Source: Pseudomonas citri | GTDB taxonomy: Bacteria > Pseudomonadota > Gammaproteobacteria > Pseudomonadales > Pseudomonadaceae | Reading direction: 5' to 3' | Length of the DNA stretch: 64,000 nucleotides | Assembly (NCBI RefSeq): GCF_025336485.1 | Contig: NZ_JAODAB010000010.1 | Location: forward strand, 62,001-126,000 | In this document: positions 28,607-39,366 of the stretch, one piece after another | Layout: every line of letters begins with the position of its first letter | Numbering within the stretch: position 1 is the stretch's first letter | Translations under genes and position numbers: made by a program | Notes under the pieces: model-generated | Databases searched by the model: none | What the model was told of the DNA's origin: nothing | Seen by the model: the letters and a program-made list of their open reading frames with translations, nothing else

Positions 28607-29008
28607 TCAGGCGTCGCGAAACAGGTCGTGAGCGTCCAGCAGTCGCCAGGCGATTTCGGGGCGCTTTTCCAACCCGCGCCGGATCGCCGCCGGGATCGAC
28701 TGGCGGATCTTGCGACACAGGCCGGGTTGTTCCTGGAACTCGATGGCGATGCCGCGCATGGTGCGGACCTCGTTGTAGCCGGGTTCGATGGTCACGCGGA
28801 TCCCCAGGTTCTCGAGCATTCGCTGCTGCAAACGCTCCAGCTCATCGAGGCTCTGGATGTTCTCCAGCCGTTCGAGCAGGCGTTTTTCTTCCTGGCGGTT
28901 CAGGCAGAGGATGCGCAGGTCGCTGCCAGGCGCCTGCAACAACGCGTCGCGCCCGCAATCACAAACGCCGGGCGGGCAGGGGGGGCGAATCGGAATCGAC
29001 GCAGTCAT
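28607..29008 (-). CDS. Conserved small protein of unknown function, Cys-rich N-terminus
   Basis: A 133-residue protein I do not recognise by function. The N-terminus has PPCPPGVCDCGRDAL followed by another Cys about 17 residues on, a spacing that could bind a metal or cluster. The middle (EEKRLLERLENIQSLDELERLQQRM) is charged and helical, possibly a coiled coil. There is no signal peptide. The start is uncertain: the ATG at 29008 has GGAG only three bases away, and an ATG at 29062 is an alternative. It is divergent from pssA. Confidence 0.6.
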   Translation of the reverse strand: MTASIPIRPPCPPGVCDCGRDALLQAPGSDLRILCLNRQEEKRLLERLENIQSLDELERLQQRMLENLGIRVTIEPGYNEVRTMRGIAIEFQEQPGLCRKIRQSIPAAIRRGLEKRPEIAWRLLDAHDLFRDA

Positions 29009-29325
29009 AAGCTCCACAACGTCTGCAACACAACGAACGGCCTCGTGCAAATGGGCGCTCATGCAATGTGATGCCTGGCGACCCGGCGGTCAACCCTCGC
29101 CATGGGCCGCCGGTCTATCACCGTCGATCGAAGCCACTGTCAGGGTGCCCTCGACCTCCAGCAACGACACGGCCGCTGAGCCGGTGCCCCCGGTCGAGCA
29201 CATAGATGCTGTAGATCTGGGTCAGCACTGTTTTTCCTATGAGCAGAGCTTGGCCCCACAGACACAAATCGACGTTTCATGGTGTAAGCTCATCCGCTCT
29301 TCGGAACCGACCTATTGCGAGCCCT
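29009..29325. other. Intergenic region before pssA
   Basis: About 317 bases between two divergent genes. I see no convincing gene, repeat or strong promoter consensus; short minus-strand frames here are broken by stops. Confidence 0.4.
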
Positions 29326-30669
29326 ATGCCGTCGCTCTTCAAACGCTCCCTGCTGCCCAAGCTGCGCAGCTTCGCCCTGACCGCCGAAGCGGTGACCATC
29401 CTCGATGGCGCCGCCGAGTTTCGCCGTTGCCTGCTGGAGAGAATCGCCCAGGCCACCCAGCGCATCTACATCGTCGCCCTGTACCTGCAAGAGGATGAGG
29501 CCGGCCAGGAAATTCTCGATGCCTTGCACGCCGCCAAAGCCGCACGTCCCGAACTGGACGTGGCGGTCGTTGTGGACTGGATGCGAGCCCAGCGTGGGCT
29601 GATCGGCGCCAAGAAGCAGCCGGGCAACTCGGCGTGGTACCAGGATCAGACCCGTTCCCATGCCAGCGAAGTGCCGATCTACGGCGTGCCAGTGCAGACC
29701 CGCGAACTGTTCGGCGTGTTGCACTTGAAGGGTTTCGTGATCGACGATTGCGTGCTGTACAGCGGTGCCAGCCTCAATAACGTGTACCTGCACAAGTTCG
29801 ACAAGTATCGCTACGACCGCTATCACCTGCTGCACAACGCGGCGCTGGCCGACTCGATGCATCATCTGGTGCAGCACGGCCTGGTCGCTTCCAGGGCCGT
29901 GCACCGTCTCGACCTGCCGAACCTTCCCACCACCCGCAGCCTGCGCAAGGACATCGGCGACCTGCGCAGTCGCCTCAAGTACGCGGCGTATGACACCACC
30001 GCCGGCAGCCTCGACAAGAGCGGCCTGTCGGTGAGCCCGTTGCTGGGCGTGGGCAAGAACAACCCGTTGAGCCGGGCGATCGGCGAGCTGATCGCCAGCA
30101 GCCGCCGGCAACTGACTATCTGCACGCCGTATTTCAACCTGCCCCTGGCCGTGACCCGAGAGCTGAACCGTGCGTTGGCGCGAGGCGTGAAGATCGACAT
30201 CATCGTCGGGGACAAGACCGCCAACGACTTCTTCATCCCGCCGAGCGAGCCGTTCAAGATCATCGCCGCGTTGCCGTATCTCTATGAAATCAGCCTGCGA
30301 CGCTTCGCCAAGCGGCACCAGCGTTTCATCGACAGCGGGCAATTGAACCTGCATCTCTGGCGCGATGGCGACAACAGCTATCACCTCAAGGGCATGTGGG
30401 TCGACGAGCGTTACACCTTGCTGACTGGCAACAACCTCAACCCACGGGCCTTTCGCCTGGACCTGGAGAACGCCCTGTTGCTGGACGATCCCAAGGGGGA
30501 GTGGCTTGCACCGCGCCAGGCCGAGCTTGAACGGATCATGGGACACACCCGTCGGATCGGGCGTTTCCAGGACCTAGAAAGCCTGCCGGATTATCCGGCG
30601 GCGGTGGCCAAGTTCCTCAAGCGGGTCAGTCGGGTGCGGATCGAGCGACTGCTTTACCGGATCCTGTGA
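29326..30669 (+). CDS. pssA: CDP-diacylglycerol--serine O-phosphatidyltransferase (PLD type)
   Basis: A 447-residue protein like E. coli PssA, a phospholipase-D-superfamily enzyme that makes phosphatidylserine, the precursor of phosphatidylethanolamine. Two HxK motifs are visible: HLKGFVIDD near residue 132 and HLKGMWVDE near 352, each followed by the expected small/Asn residues (SGASLNN and TGNNLNPRA). It is a peripheral membrane enzyme. The ATG at 29326 matches the family N-terminus. The AraC gene starts 11 bases after its stop. Confidence 0.92.
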   Translation: MPSLFKRSLLPKLRSFALTAEAVTILDGAAEFRRCLLERIAQATQRIYIVALYLQEDEAGQEILDALHAAKAARPELDVAVVVDWMRAQRGLIGAKKQPGNSAWYQDQTRSHASEVPIYGVPVQTRELFGVLHLKGFVIDDCVLYSGASLNNVYLHKFDKYRYDRYHLLHNAALADSMHHLVQHGLVASRAVHRLDLPNLPTTRSLRKDIGDLRSRLKYAAYDTTAGSLDKSGLSVSPLLGVGKNNPLSRAIGELIASSRRQLTICTPYFNLPLAVTRELNRALARGVKIDIIVGDKTANDFFIPPSEPFKIIAALPYLYEISLRRFAKRHQRFIDSGQLNLHLWRDGDNSYHLKGMWVDERYTLLTGNNLNPRAFRLDLENALLLDDPKGEWLAPRQAELERIMGHTRRIGRFQDLESLPDYPAAVAKFLKRVSRVRIERLLYRIL

Positions 30670-30680
30670 TCAGGCGCGTC

Positions 30681-31697
30681 ATGTCGGAAAAAGACACCAT
30701 CTCCATCCAGTTGGTCCGTGAGGCGTTGCTGCAAAGCTGCCCCCCGGGACCGGCCACCCATGAAGTGCTGGGTAAGGTCGGCATCGATCCCGGGTGGCTC
30801 GACGATCCCCAGGCGCGTGTGCCAGCCCATGCCTATGCGCGGCTCTGGCGTTTGCTGGCAAGGCGTCTGGATGATGAGTTCTTTGGCATGGACCCGCGCA
30901 AGCTCAAGGCCGGCAGCCTGGCGTTTCTCTGCCAGTGCGCCATGGCCCAGCCGACGCTGGCGGCGGGGTTGACGGCGGGGCTGGGCTTCCTCTCGCTGAT
31001 GCTCGAACACTTGCCGGCACAGTGGGTGCGCCAGCAGAGCCTGGCCGAGATCGTCTTGCTGGAGGACGACAAGGCCCCGCGCCGGGCCTTTACCTACTTC
31101 ACTTATTGGATGATCGTCCACGGCGTGGCCTGTTGGCTGGCCGGGCGGCGCATCCCGATCCTGGCGGTGGAGCTGCGCTGTCCGGCGCCGGATTTCTGTG
31201 ACGATTACCGGGTGATGTTTTCCCAGAACCTGCGCTTCGACCGACCGCGCACGCGGATGATCTTTTCCGCCGACTGCCTGGATCAGCCCATCAGGCGCAC
31301 TTCGGACGAACTCCAGCGTTTCCTGGCCCAGGCGCCCGCCAATATCCTGGTCAAATACCGCGACCCGCAAAGCCTGGCCAGCCGCATCAGGCACGACCTG
31401 CGCCAGTTGCCCGCCGAACGCTGGCCGGAAACCGAAGCCCTGGCCCAGCAGCTGTGCGTGTCTGCTTCCACCTTGCGCCGACGCCTGGCGGAGGAGGGCC
31501 AGACCTACCAGGGCATCAAGGACAGCGTGCGCAAGGAACTGGCGATCGGTTGGCTGGCCGAGCCCTCCATCAGTTTCGTCGAGATTGCCAGCCGCCTGGG
31601 CTTCGCCGATGCCAGCTCCTTCTACAAGGCGTTTCGCAAGTGGTCCGGCTCCAATCCGGGGCACTATCGCAGCCTGATTCTCAACGAACCTGCGTGA
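30681..31697 (+). CDS. AraC-family regulator (OruR/ArgR-like, arabinose-binding-like N domain)
   Basis: A 338-residue regulator with a long N-terminal effector domain (LGKVGIDPGWLDDPQARVP near 30) of the PF12625 type and a C-terminal helix-turn-helix pair (SASTLRRRLAEEGQTYQGIK and FVEIASRLGFADASSFYKAFRKW). This subfamily often controls acyl-CoA or aromatic catabolism. Related regulators often sit beside acyl-CoA gene clusters like the one at 44920; here the lipid A genes lie between. The target is therefore uncertain. A GTG at 30666 is an alternative start. Confidence 0.85.
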   Translation: MSEKDTISIQLVREALLQSCPPGPATHEVLGKVGIDPGWLDDPQARVPAHAYARLWRLLARRLDDEFFGMDPRKLKAGSLAFLCQCAMAQPTLAAGLTAGLGFLSLMLEHLPAQWVRQQSLAEIVLLEDDKAPRRAFTYFTYWMIVHGVACWLAGRRIPILAVELRCPAPDFCDDYRVMFSQNLRFDRPRTRMIFSADCLDQPIRRTSDELQRFLAQAPANILVKYRDPQSLASRIRHDLRQLPAERWPETEALAQQLCVSASTLRRRLAEEGQTYQGIKDSVRKELAIGWLAEPSISFVEIASRLGFADASSFYKAFRKWSGSNPGHYRSLILNEPA

Positions 31698-31701
31698 GGC
31701 G

Positions 31702-33078
31702 TCAGCTGGCGATCCGGGCCGTCCATTTCTGATGCGGGATCGGCAGCCTGCACGAATCGCCGCGCCCCATCGGGAAGTACTGGAACCCCCGCTGGGCCAG
31801 GCGCTCGGCGTCATACAGGTTGCGTCCATCGAAGATCACCGGGGCTTTGAGCCGTTTGTGGATCAGGTCGAAATCCGGTGCCTTGAATTGCTGCCACTCA
31901 GTGCAGACGATCAGCGCATCGGCACCGCTCAAGGTCGCTTCCGGCGTGCCCATCAGACTCAGGCCGGGGTGGTCCTGGTACAGCGATTGGGTCTGCTGCA
32001 TCGCCTCGGGATCGAAAGCCCGGACATGGGCACCGACTTCCCACAGGGCCTCCATGAGCACGCGACTGGGGGCGTCGCGCATGTCGTCGGTGTTGGGCTT
32101 GAACGCCAGGCCCCACACGGCGAAGGTCTTGCCGCGCAGGTCGCCCTTGTAGAACGCGTTGATGCGCTCGAACAGCTTGTGTTTCTGTCGCTGGTTGATC
32201 GCTTCCACGGCTTGCAGCAGATCATTGGAGCACTGGGCCTGCTGGGCGCTATGGATCAGGGCGCGCATGTCCTTGGGAAAGCACGAGCCGCCATACCCGC
32301 AGCCGGCGTAGATAAAGTCATAACCGATGCGTGAATCGGCACCGATGCCCAGGCGCACGGATTCGACGTCGGCCCCCAGGTGCTCGGCCAGCTCGGCGAT
32401 CTGGTTGATGAAGCTGATCTTGGTCGCCAGCATGCAATTGGCGGCGTACTTGGTCAGCTCGGCGCTGCGCAGGTCCATGAACATGATCCGGTCATGGTTG
32501 CGATTGAACGGTGCGTACAATTCGCGCATCACCTCGCGTACTTCATCGCGCTCGCAACCGATGACAATGCGGTCTGGACGCCGGCAGTCGGCCACAGCCG
32601 AGCCTTCCTTGAGAAACTCCGGGTTGGAAACGATATCGAAATCCAATGTCCGACCCGCGCGTCGCAAGGTCTGGTCGATCCGATCGCCCAAGGCATCCCC
32701 GGTGCCGACCGGTACCGTGGATTTCTCGACGACGATGACGGGTTTGCTGCGATGCCGGGCGATGGCGTCGCCGACGGCGAACACACCGCTCAGGTCCGCC
32801 GAGCCATCGGGACGCGACGGCGTACCCACGGCAATGAACAACACTTCGCCGTGCTCCACGGCCAGCGCTTCCTCGCAGGTGAAATGCAAGCGTCCGTCCG
32901 CCAGGTTCTCTTTCACCAGGTCCGCCAGGCCAGGTTCGAAAATGCTGACCTGCCCATGATTGAGGGCCGCGACTTTACCGGCGTCGATGTCCATGCAGAT
33001 GACGTCGTGCCCCACTTCCGCCAGGACGGTGGCCTGGACAAGGCCGACATAGCCGCTACCGAATACACTGATTTTCAT
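31702..33078 (-). CDS. ugd: UDP-glucose 6-dehydrogenase of the arn operon
   Basis: A 458-residue enzyme that oxidises UDP-glucose to UDP-glucuronate, the precursor for ArnA. The NAD-binding [10 protein letters not shown] lies at residues 8-17, and the catalytic Cys is in [16 protein letters not shown] near 265. The ATG at 33078 has AGGAG upstream and overlaps the arnF stop by four bases; a longer open frame upstream overlaps arnF and arnE and is not real. A paralogue about three-quarters identical by eye lies at 53868-55247. Confidence 0.93.
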   Translation of the reverse strand: MKISVFGSGYVGLVQATVLAEVGHDVICMDIDAGKVAALNHGQVSIFEPGLADLVKENLADGRLHFTCEEALAVEHGEVLFIAVGTPSRPDGSADLSGVFAVGDAIARHRSKPVIVVEKSTVPVGTGDALGDRIDQTLRRAGRTLDFDIVSNPEFLKEGSAVADCRRPDRIVIGCERDEVREVMRELYAPFNRNHDRIMFMDLRSAELTKYAANCMLATKISFINQIAELAEHLGADVESVRLGIGADSRIGYDFIYAGCGYGGSCFPKDMRALIHSAQQAQCSNDLLQAVEAINQRQKHKLFERINAFYKGDLRGKTFAVWGLAFKPNTDDMRDAPSRVLMEALWEVGAHVRAFDPEAMQQTQSLYQDHPGLSLMGTPEATLSGADALIVCTEWQQFKAPDFDLIHKRLKAPVIFDGRNLYDAERLAQRGFQYFPMGRGDSCRLPIPHQKWTARIAS

Positions 33079-33476
33079 GACGCACTCCTGGGGTCCGTCG
33101 CAGGGACAGGTCGAAAATTGATGGTGAGGACGCCAAGGATGACCAAGGCCACCCCCAGGCTTTTGCTCAGGCTGAACGTTTCGTTGAAGGCCGGGAGCGC
33201 GGCGGCGAGCAGGTACACCAGCGCGTAGCTGATACTCAGCAGCGAATAGGCGCGACCCAACGGCAGGTCCCGCAGGGCCAGCAACCAGCTGAGCATCGAC
33301 AAGGCATAGGCGCAGATCCCCAGCAGGACCACGGCCAGTGCGAGCGGATCGACGCTGGTGCCAGGCCAGGCACTGGGCAGCGGCAGGCGACTCATGCTCC
33401 AGCGCAGGCCCAATTGCGCGGCGCTGACGAGCGCCACGCTGCCCAGCGCAAACAGGATGCCGCGACGCAGGTTCAT
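33075..33476 (-). CDS. arnF: Undecaprenyl-P-L-Ara4N flippase subunit
   Basis: A 133-residue small membrane protein with four hydrophobic segments, of the EamA/small-multidrug-resistance type. With ArnE it moves undecaprenyl-phosphate-L-Ara4N across the inner membrane. The ATG at 33476 overlaps the arnE stop by four bases, and its stop overlaps the ugd start. Confidence 0.88.
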   Translation of the reverse strand: MNLRRGILFALGSVALVSAAQLGLRWSMSRLPLPSAWPGTSVDPLALAVVLLGICAYALSMLSWLLALRDLPLGRAYSLLSISYALVYLLAAALPAFNETFSLSKSLGVALVILGVLTINFRPVPATDPRSAS

Positions 33477-33817
33477 GCCTGTTGCCCCAGCAGCACGACG
33501 CCACCCAGTACCAGGGCGACGCCCAGCCAATGGCGACGGTCGACGGTCTCGTGGAAAACGAACCGGGCGATCAGGGTGATCAACACGAAATTCAGGCTCA
33601 GCATTGGGTAGGCGATGCCAACTTCCAGGCGTTGCAGCACCAGCAGCCATACCAGCAGGCCACCGGCCAATGCGGCCAGCGCCAGCCACAACCATGGCGA
33701 ACGCAGTTTCCCGCGCCAGCCTGTCGACTGGCCGCGCCAGCCTTCGATGGCGCACTTCTGGGCAATCTGGCCCAGGCACGTCAGAGCGCAGGCGAGCAGT
33801 AACAGCAACAGGCTCAT
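33473..33817 (-). CDS. arnE: Undecaprenyl-P-L-Ara4N flippase subunit
   Basis: A 114-residue membrane protein with four predicted helices ([20 protein letters not shown] at the start). It partners ArnF. Its start overlaps the arnT stop by four bases and has GGGAG upstream. Confidence 0.88.
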   Translation of the reverse strand: MSLLLLLLACALTCLGQIAQKCAIEGWRGQSTGWRGKLRSPWLWLALAALAGGLLVWLLVLQRLEVGIAYPMLSLNFVLITLIARFVFHETVDRRHWLGVALVLGGVVLLGQQA

Positions 33818-35463
33818 GACGGCTCCCGGGGGAAAATCAGAATGACCAGGTTGCCGCTTTCATAACGCACGCCGTCCTGGGGCAGCCGTTCGATTTCCTG
33901 CAGTTCTTCGTCACCCTTGACGCGCATGAGCACGCCGACCGAGCCGTTGCGCCGCGCCTCGTGCATCCACTGCTGCACCTGGGGCGGGTCGACTCGCTGC
34001 TGGATGCCGTCAGGGTAGGCCAGGCCGTACTTGAGCTCGCCTATGGTGTTGTACAACGCCACTTGTGGACGTTCGAGACGCCAAGCCAAGGCCGATGCGG
34101 CTCCGAGGTCATTACTCAACAGGTGGTTGACCTGGCTGAGTTCTTCCAAGTGAGCGGCGACGAACTGGTCAGGCATCTTGTTGGCGACCACCGAGCGCGG
34201 CAGCCCAGCCGGCAGCAACGCCATCAACAACAGACTGCCGAACGCAGGCGCCGCCCAGCATTGCAACGGGCTGAGGACTTGCAGCAGGTTTGCCACGACC
34301 CAGCCGATCAAGGCCATGAACACCAGCAGCAGCGTGTAGGGTTCATGGACATACAGCGGCTTTTTCAGTTGCAGATAGGCCAGGGCCATCAGGGCGACCA
34401 GGCCCAGGGTCAGGTTCAGCAACCCGTTGAGTCCAAGGGTTCGGCGCTGGTCGAGCTTCAGCCGCTCCACCAGGGTGTGCCCCAATAGCAAGGACAACGG
34501 CAGCAGGCAAGGCAAGATGTAGCTGGGCAATTTGCCTTTGCTGAGGCTGAAGAACAGCAGGGGCATCAACAGCCACAACGACAGGAACGCGATGTTCGCC
34601 TCACGCCGTGTTTGCCAGGCCTGGCGCAACGCCGCTGGCAACAGCGCCATCCACGGTAGGCTGAACGCCACCAGCAGCGGCAGGTAGTACCACCATGGCG
34701 CATCATGCTGGGCGTCGTCCCCGGCGAAGCGGCGGATGTGTTCATGCCAGAAGAAGAACCGCCAGTAGTCCGGTTCTTGCCCATGGATCGCCAGGGCCCA
34801 GGGCAGGCTGACGGCGATGGCCACGACAATGGCCCATGGACCATAGGTCAACAACTCGCGCCAGCGCTTTTGCCAGACCATCCAGGGCAGGGCGATGAGT
34901 ACCGGTAGCAACCAGGCGAGAAAGCCTTTGGTCAGGAAACCCATGCCACAGGCCAGCCCCAAGACCGTCCAGCCGATCAGCCGTTGGCTGCGTGTGACGC
35001 TGTCCAGCGCGAACCACAAGGCCACCAGGCTCAGGTTGACCCAGAGGGTGAATTGCGGATCGAGGTTGGCGTAGCCTGACGCACCGGCAATCACCGTGAA
35101 GCTCATGTACAGCAAGGCGCAGGCAAAGCTTTTGCGCGGGTCGCTCCAGAGCCTGCGGGCAAGCAGGTAGCACAGCAGCACGCTGAGCCCGATGCTGAGG
35201 GCCGAGGCGATGCGCACGCCAAACAGGTTGTTGCCGAACACGCCCTGGCCCAGGGCAATCATCCAGTAACCGGCCACCGGTTTTTCGAAGTAGCGCAGGC
35301 TCATGAAATGCGGCGAGACCCAGTTGCCGCTCAGCAACATGTCCTGGCTGATCTGCGCGTAGCGTGTTTCATCGGGAATCCACAACCCATGGCTGCCCAG
35401 CGGCAGCAGGTAGGCCAACAGGAACAACCCCAGCAGCAGCGGTAAACCCCAGCGTTTGCTCAT
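33814..35463 (-). CDS. arnT: Undecaprenyl-P-L-Ara4N:lipid A L-Ara4N transferase
   Basis: A 549-residue integral-membrane glycosyltransferase (GT83/PMT family). The first periplasmic loop carries [17 protein letters not shown] (about residues 28-45) with the conserved Asp-Glu, and about twelve hydrophobic segments follow. It attaches L-Ara4N to lipid A phosphate at the periplasmic face, lowering negative charge and giving polymyxin resistance. The ATG at 35463 overlaps the arnD stop by four bases. Confidence 0.93.
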   Translation of the reverse strand: MSKRWGLPLLLGLFLLAYLLPLGSHGLWIPDETRYAQISQDMLLSGNWVSPHFMSLRYFEKPVAGYWMIALGQGVFGNNLFGVRIASALSIGLSVLLCYLLARRLWSDPRKSFACALLYMSFTVIAGASGYANLDPQFTLWVNLSLVALWFALDSVTRSQRLIGWTVLGLACGMGFLTKGFLAWLLPVLIALPWMVWQKRWRELLTYGPWAIVVAIAVSLPWALAIHGQEPDYWRFFFWHEHIRRFAGDDAQHDAPWWYYLPLLVAFSLPWMALLPAALRQAWQTRREANIAFLSLWLLMPLLFFSLSKGKLPSYILPCLLPLSLLLGHTLVERLKLDQRRTLGLNGLLNLTLGLVALMALAYLQLKKPLYVHEPYTLLLVFMALIGWVVANLLQVLSPLQCWAAPAFGSLLLMALLPAGLPRSVVANKMPDQFVAAHLEELSQVNHLLSNDLGAASALAWRLERPQVALYNTIGELKYGLAYPDGIQQRVDPPQVQQWMHEARRNGSVGVLMRVKGDEELQEIERLPQDGVRYESGNLVILIFPREPS

Positions 35464-36344
35464 GCCCCTTGCACCCCCAGCCAACCTTCGCGTCCTTCGA
35501 GGGTGCCGCGCACCACCTGGCCGGTCGGCAAGGTGGCGGGAACTTCGGGCAGCAGCGCGCCCAGGGGTTGAAACACTATGCCTTGCTGGCGCGCGTCGGC
35601 CAGCAGACGACGGAAATCGTTCGCCATCAAAATTCCTTCTACTTCGGCGTGGATCGTGTAGACGTTGAGCCTTTCAGGGGCGAAGCGCTGCAGGATAAAA
35701 GCGTTGTAGTCGCTGGCCGCCAGCGCTGGCCCGACCACCTCATCGAAGGTCGGCAAGTCCACCGGGATCTGCGGCGCGCCCGCGCTGCCCCCGGCTAGCA
35801 ACGGTTGGAACAGGCTGCGGCCACGGCAATCGCTGTTGTAGCGAAAGCCGAACGCCTGCTTGGCCTCGATCACGCGCTCATCCGCCCGCCAACCGGCCGC
35901 TGCGGAGCACTCGACTTTTTCCCCGAGGATGTCGCTGAGGCTGTCCACGCCCAGGCGAAGCTGTTCGATCAGTTGCCGCTGGTTCCAGCACCCGGCATTG
36001 GCCTGCCAGGCGTGGTGATCCCAGGCATGCAGGCCCACTTCATGACCGGCGGCCCGGGCCTGGCGCATCAGGTGTCCGAGATCGCGACCGATGGGCTTGC
36101 CAGGCCAGGCGGTGCCGGCCAGCAGGATGTCCCAGCCGTACAACCCGGCGGCGTTGGAGCGCAACATCTTCCATAGGAACCGCGGCCGGATCAGGCGCCA
36201 CAGATGGCGCCCCATGTTGTCCGGCCCGACACTGAAGAAAAACGTTGCCTTGACCTGCGCTTCCTCGAGCATGTCCAGCAACCGTGGTACGCCGTCACGC
36301 GTGCCGCGGTAGGTGTCGACATCGATTCGAAGGCCTGCCCGCAT
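35460..36344 (-). CDS. arnD: 4-deoxy-4-formamido-L-arabinose-phosphoundecaprenol deformylase
   Basis: A 294-residue NodB-fold deacetylase. RIDVDTYRG (residues 6-14) holds the metal-site Asp, [10 protein letters not shown] follows near 34, and [13 protein letters not shown] near 95 provides the metal-binding His. It removes the formyl group from the undecaprenyl-linked sugar. Stop of arnA and ATG of arnD share one base. Confidence 0.92.
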   Translation of the reverse strand: MRAGLRIDVDTYRGTRDGVPRLLDMLEEAQVKATFFFSVGPDNMGRHLWRLIRPRFLWKMLRSNAAGLYGWDILLAGTAWPGKPIGRDLGHLMRQARAAGHEVGLHAWDHHAWQANAGCWNQRQLIEQLRLGVDSLSDILGEKVECSAAAGWRADERVIEAKQAFGFRYNSDCRGRSLFQPLLAGGSAGAPQIPVDLPTFDEVVGPALAASDYNAFILQRFAPERLNVYTIHAEVEGILMANDFRRLLADARQQGIVFQPLGALLPEVPATLPTGQVVRGTLEGREGWLGVQGA

Positions 36345-38350
36345 CAGCAGGCTTCTTCTGTGGCACGTTCCGCGACTTCGCGCATGGCCTCGCGCAAGAA
36401 GAAGTCCAGCGTGTTGCCGATGGTTTCCTGCATCTGCACGGTCGGCGTCCAGCCCAGCAGGCGCTGGGCATTGTCGATGCTCGGCTTGCGGTGCGACACG
36501 TCCTGGTAGCCATCGCCATAGAACGCCTTGCTTTCGACTTCACGGAACCCGGCGAACGGTGGAAAGTTGTGGCGCAAGGGGTGCATTTCGAACTGCCGCA
36601 GCAGCTCCTCGCCCAATTGGCGGATGCTGGCCTCGTTATCCGGGTTGCCGATGTTGATGATCTGCCCGTTGCAGGCATCGTTTTCGTTGTCGATGATCCG
36701 CGCCAGGGCCTCGACACCGTCGGCGATGTCCGTGAAGCAGCGTTTTTGCCCGCCGCCGTCGAACAGGCGAATCGGCGTGCCTTCCACCAGGTTGAGGATC
36801 AGTTGGGTGATGGCCCGGGAACTGCCGATCCGCGCCGAGTCCAGGCGGTCCAGACGTGGGCCCATCCAGTTGAAAGGACGGAACAGCGTGAAACTCAGGC
36901 CTTTCTGGCCGTAGGCCCAGATGACCCGGTCAAGCAACTGCTTGGACGTCGAATAGATCCAGCGTTGCTTGTTGATCGGGCCGACCACCAGGTTGGAGGT
37001 GTCTTCGTCGAAGTTGCTGTCCTGGCACATGCCGTAGACTTCCGAGGTCGACGGAAAGATCACGCGCTTGTTGTATTTGACGCAGTAGCGAACCAGCCTC
37101 AGGTTCTCTTCGAAATCCAGTTCGAAGACCCGCAACGGGTTGCGGGTGTACTCGATCGGCGTGGCGATGGCCACCAGCGGCAGGATCACGTCGCATTTCT
37201 TGATGTGGTACTCGATCCATTCGGAGTGGATGCTGATATCGCCTTCGACGAAATGAAAACGCGGATGGTTGCGCAAGCGGTCGATGGCGTCGGAACCGAT
37301 GTCGAGGCCGTAGACCTCGTACTTGTCATCGCGCAGCAGGCGTTCGGACAGGTGATTGCCAATGAAGCCGTTGACCCCCAGGATCAGCACGCGGGTACGG
37401 CGTGAGGCTCGCCGGGATTCGGCGCCGTGAAGCAAGGAGCCGTCCACCAGGCCCAGTTCATCGGCCAATTGCGGGCCGCTGAGGTACAAGCCATTGTCAT
37501 TGCGCTGACCGGCAGTGATCACCAGCGAGTCTTCGCCGCAAGCAATGCGCAGCGGATCGACACTGATCACCCGGCCAGGCGCCTGGCCCTCGTTACCTGG
37601 CACGACTCGCGCGCTCCAGACGATCAACTTGTGCTCGCCCACGGCGCAGAAGGCGCCAGGATACGGCTGGGTCACGGCGCGCACGAGGTTGAACAATTGC
37701 TGGGCTGGACGTTTCCAGGCCAGCTTGCCATCGGCCGCCGTGCGCCGGCCGAATACGCTGGCCTGGGACTCATCCTGTTCCCGCTCGCTGACGGTTCCGG
37801 CGAGCAACGCCGGCAAGGTGTCACGCAGCAGGTCGGTGGCGGCTACCCGCAGTTTGCCGTGCAGCGTCAGTGCGGTGTCGCTCTGTTCGATGACCACCTT
37901 CTGCTGGGCGAGGATCGCACCGGCATCGGCGCGCTTGACCATGCGGTGCAGCGTCACCCCGGTCTCGGTTTCACCGTTGACCAGCACCCAGTTGGCCGGA
38001 GCCCGCCCGCGATATCGCGGCAACAACGAACCATGCAAATTGAACGCGCCTTTGCGGGCGGTTGCCAGCAGTGGCTCGCTCAGCAGATGGCGGTAATAGA
38101 ACGAGAACAGGTAGTCGGGGTCGAGCTTGGCGACACGCTCGACCCATAGCGGGTGGTTGGCGTCTTCGGGGGCGTGGACGGGAATGCCGTTGCGGGCGCA
38201 GAGTTGCGCCACGGAACCGTAAAAGGCGTTCTCCTTTGGATCGTCGGCGTGGGTAAACACGGCGGCGATCTCGAAGCCAGCGCCGAGCAGGGTCTCGATG
38301 CCCGCGCAGCCAATATCGTGATAAGCGAAAACTACGGCTTTTGCACTCAT
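36344..38350 (-). CDS. arnA: Bifunctional UDP-L-Ara4N formyltransferase / UDP-glucuronate decarboxylase
   Basis: A 668-residue two-domain enzyme. The N-terminal formyltransferase has Asn104, His106 ([12 protein letters not shown]) and Asp142 in the usual places; the C-terminal SDR domain starts at [14 protein letters not shown] near residue 319 and oxidatively decarboxylates UDP-glucuronate. It is about the size of the E. coli enzyme. The ATG overlaps the arnC stop by four bases. Confidence 0.95.
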   Translation of the reverse strand: MSAKAVVFAYHDIGCAGIETLLGAGFEIAAVFTHADDPKENAFYGSVAQLCARNGIPVHAPEDANHPLWVERVAKLDPDYLFSFYYRHLLSEPLLATARKGAFNLHGSLLPRYRGRAPANWVLVNGETETGVTLHRMVKRADAGAILAQQKVVIEQSDTALTLHGKLRVAATDLLRDTLPALLAGTVSEREQDESQASVFGRRTAADGKLAWKRPAQQLFNLVRAVTQPYPGAFCAVGEHKLIVWSARVVPGNEGQAPGRVISVDPLRIACGEDSLVITAGQRNDNGLYLSGPQLADELGLVDGSLLHGAESRRASRRTRVLILGVNGFIGNHLSERLLRDDKYEVYGLDIGSDAIDRLRNHPRFHFVEGDISIHSEWIEYHIKKCDVILPLVAIATPIEYTRNPLRVFELDFEENLRLVRYCVKYNKRVIFPSTSEVYGMCQDSNFDEDTSNLVVGPINKQRWIYSTSKQLLDRVIWAYGQKGLSFTLFRPFNWMGPRLDRLDSARIGSSRAITQLILNLVEGTPIRLFDGGGQKRCFTDIADGVEALARIIDNENDACNGQIINIGNPDNEASIRQLGEELLRQFEMHPLRHNFPPFAGFREVESKAFYGDGYQDVSHRKPSIDNAQRLLGWTPTVQMQETIGNTLDFFLREAMREVAERATEEAC

Positions 38351-39366
38351 GAAAGAACCTGGTCTGTAGAGGTGGAAGTGAGTCCGTCAACGGTGACAGC
38401 GGGGGCGGGTGTGGCGGGTTGCCCGCGCAGGACCTTTTCGACGAAAAACCGGGGGCGGGCGCGAACGTCGCTGTACATCCGCCCCAGGTATTCGCCCAAG
38501 AGCCCCATGCCGATGAACTGCCCGCCGGTGAAGACGAACAGCACGGCGAACAGCACGAATGTCCCGCCGCCGGCCCAACCGGCGCCAAAGACCAGGCGCA
38601 GAATGATCAGCGCGATGGCGAACAACACGCCGAGGGCGGCCATGGCGAAGCCGACGATGCTCAGCAAGCGCAGCGGCGTGGTGGTCATGCAGGTGATCAG
38701 GTCGAACATCAGGTTGACCAGGCGCATGGGGCTGTACTTGGACTCCCCATGTTCGCGCTCGGCGTGGTTCACCGGGATTTCAGTGGTGTGCCGGGCGAAG
38801 CTGTTGGCCAGGATCGGGATGAACGTGCTGCGTTCGCGGCAGGCGAGCATGGCGTCGACAATCGAGCGCCGATAAGCCCGGAGCATGCAGCCGTAGTCGC
38901 TCATGGACACCCCGGTGGAGCGGCGTACGGCCAGGTTGATCAACTTCGATGGCCAACGCCGCAGGGCCGAGTCCTGGCGGTTGCTGCGCACCGTGGCGAC
39001 CACGTCGTAGCCCAGCTCTGCCTGGGCCACCAGGCGCGGGATTTCTTCGGGCGGGTTCTGCAGGTCGGCGTCCAGGGTAATGACGACGTCGCCGGTGCAC
39101 TGTTCGAAACCCGCCATGATTGCCGCGTGCTGGCCGTAGTTCCGGTTGAGAATCACCGCGACGAACGGACTGCCCCGCTGCGATGCGGCTTGCTCGAGCA
39201 ACTGCGCCGAATCGTCGCGGCTGCCGTCGTCGACCAGGACAATTTCGTACTTGTGGTGCAGTTGCCGACAAGCCGCCTCGGTACGACGCAACAGTTCGGG
39301 CAAGCTGTCCTCTTCGTTGTAGACCGGAATCACGATCGATACGCAGTTGATTGGGTAAGGTCTCAC
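38347..39366 (-). CDS. arnC: Undecaprenyl-phosphate 4-deoxy-4-formamido-L-arabinose transferase
   Basis: A 339-residue GT2 glycosyltransferase: [19 protein letters not shown] near residue 10, the DDGSRD donor motif near 47, [12 protein letters not shown] near 100, and two C-terminal transmembrane helices (about 235-300). It loads the formylated sugar onto undecaprenyl phosphate. Start overlaps the arnB stop by four bases. Confidence 0.94.
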   Translation of the reverse strand: MRPYPINCVSIVIPVYNEEDSLPELLRRTEAACRQLHHKYEIVLVDDGSRDDSAQLLEQAASQRGSPFVAVILNRNYGQHAAIMAGFEQCTGDVVITLDADLQNPPEEIPRLVAQAELGYDVVATVRSNRQDSALRRWPSKLINLAVRRSTGVSMSDYGCMLRAYRRSIVDAMLACRERSTFIPILANSFARHTTEIPVNHAEREHGESKYSPMRLVNLMFDLITCMTTTPLRLLSIVGFAMAALGVLFAIALIILRLVFGAGWAGGGTFVLFAVLFVFTGGQFIGMGLLGEYLGRMYSDVRARPRFFVEKVLRGQPATPAPAVTVDGLTSTSTDQVLS

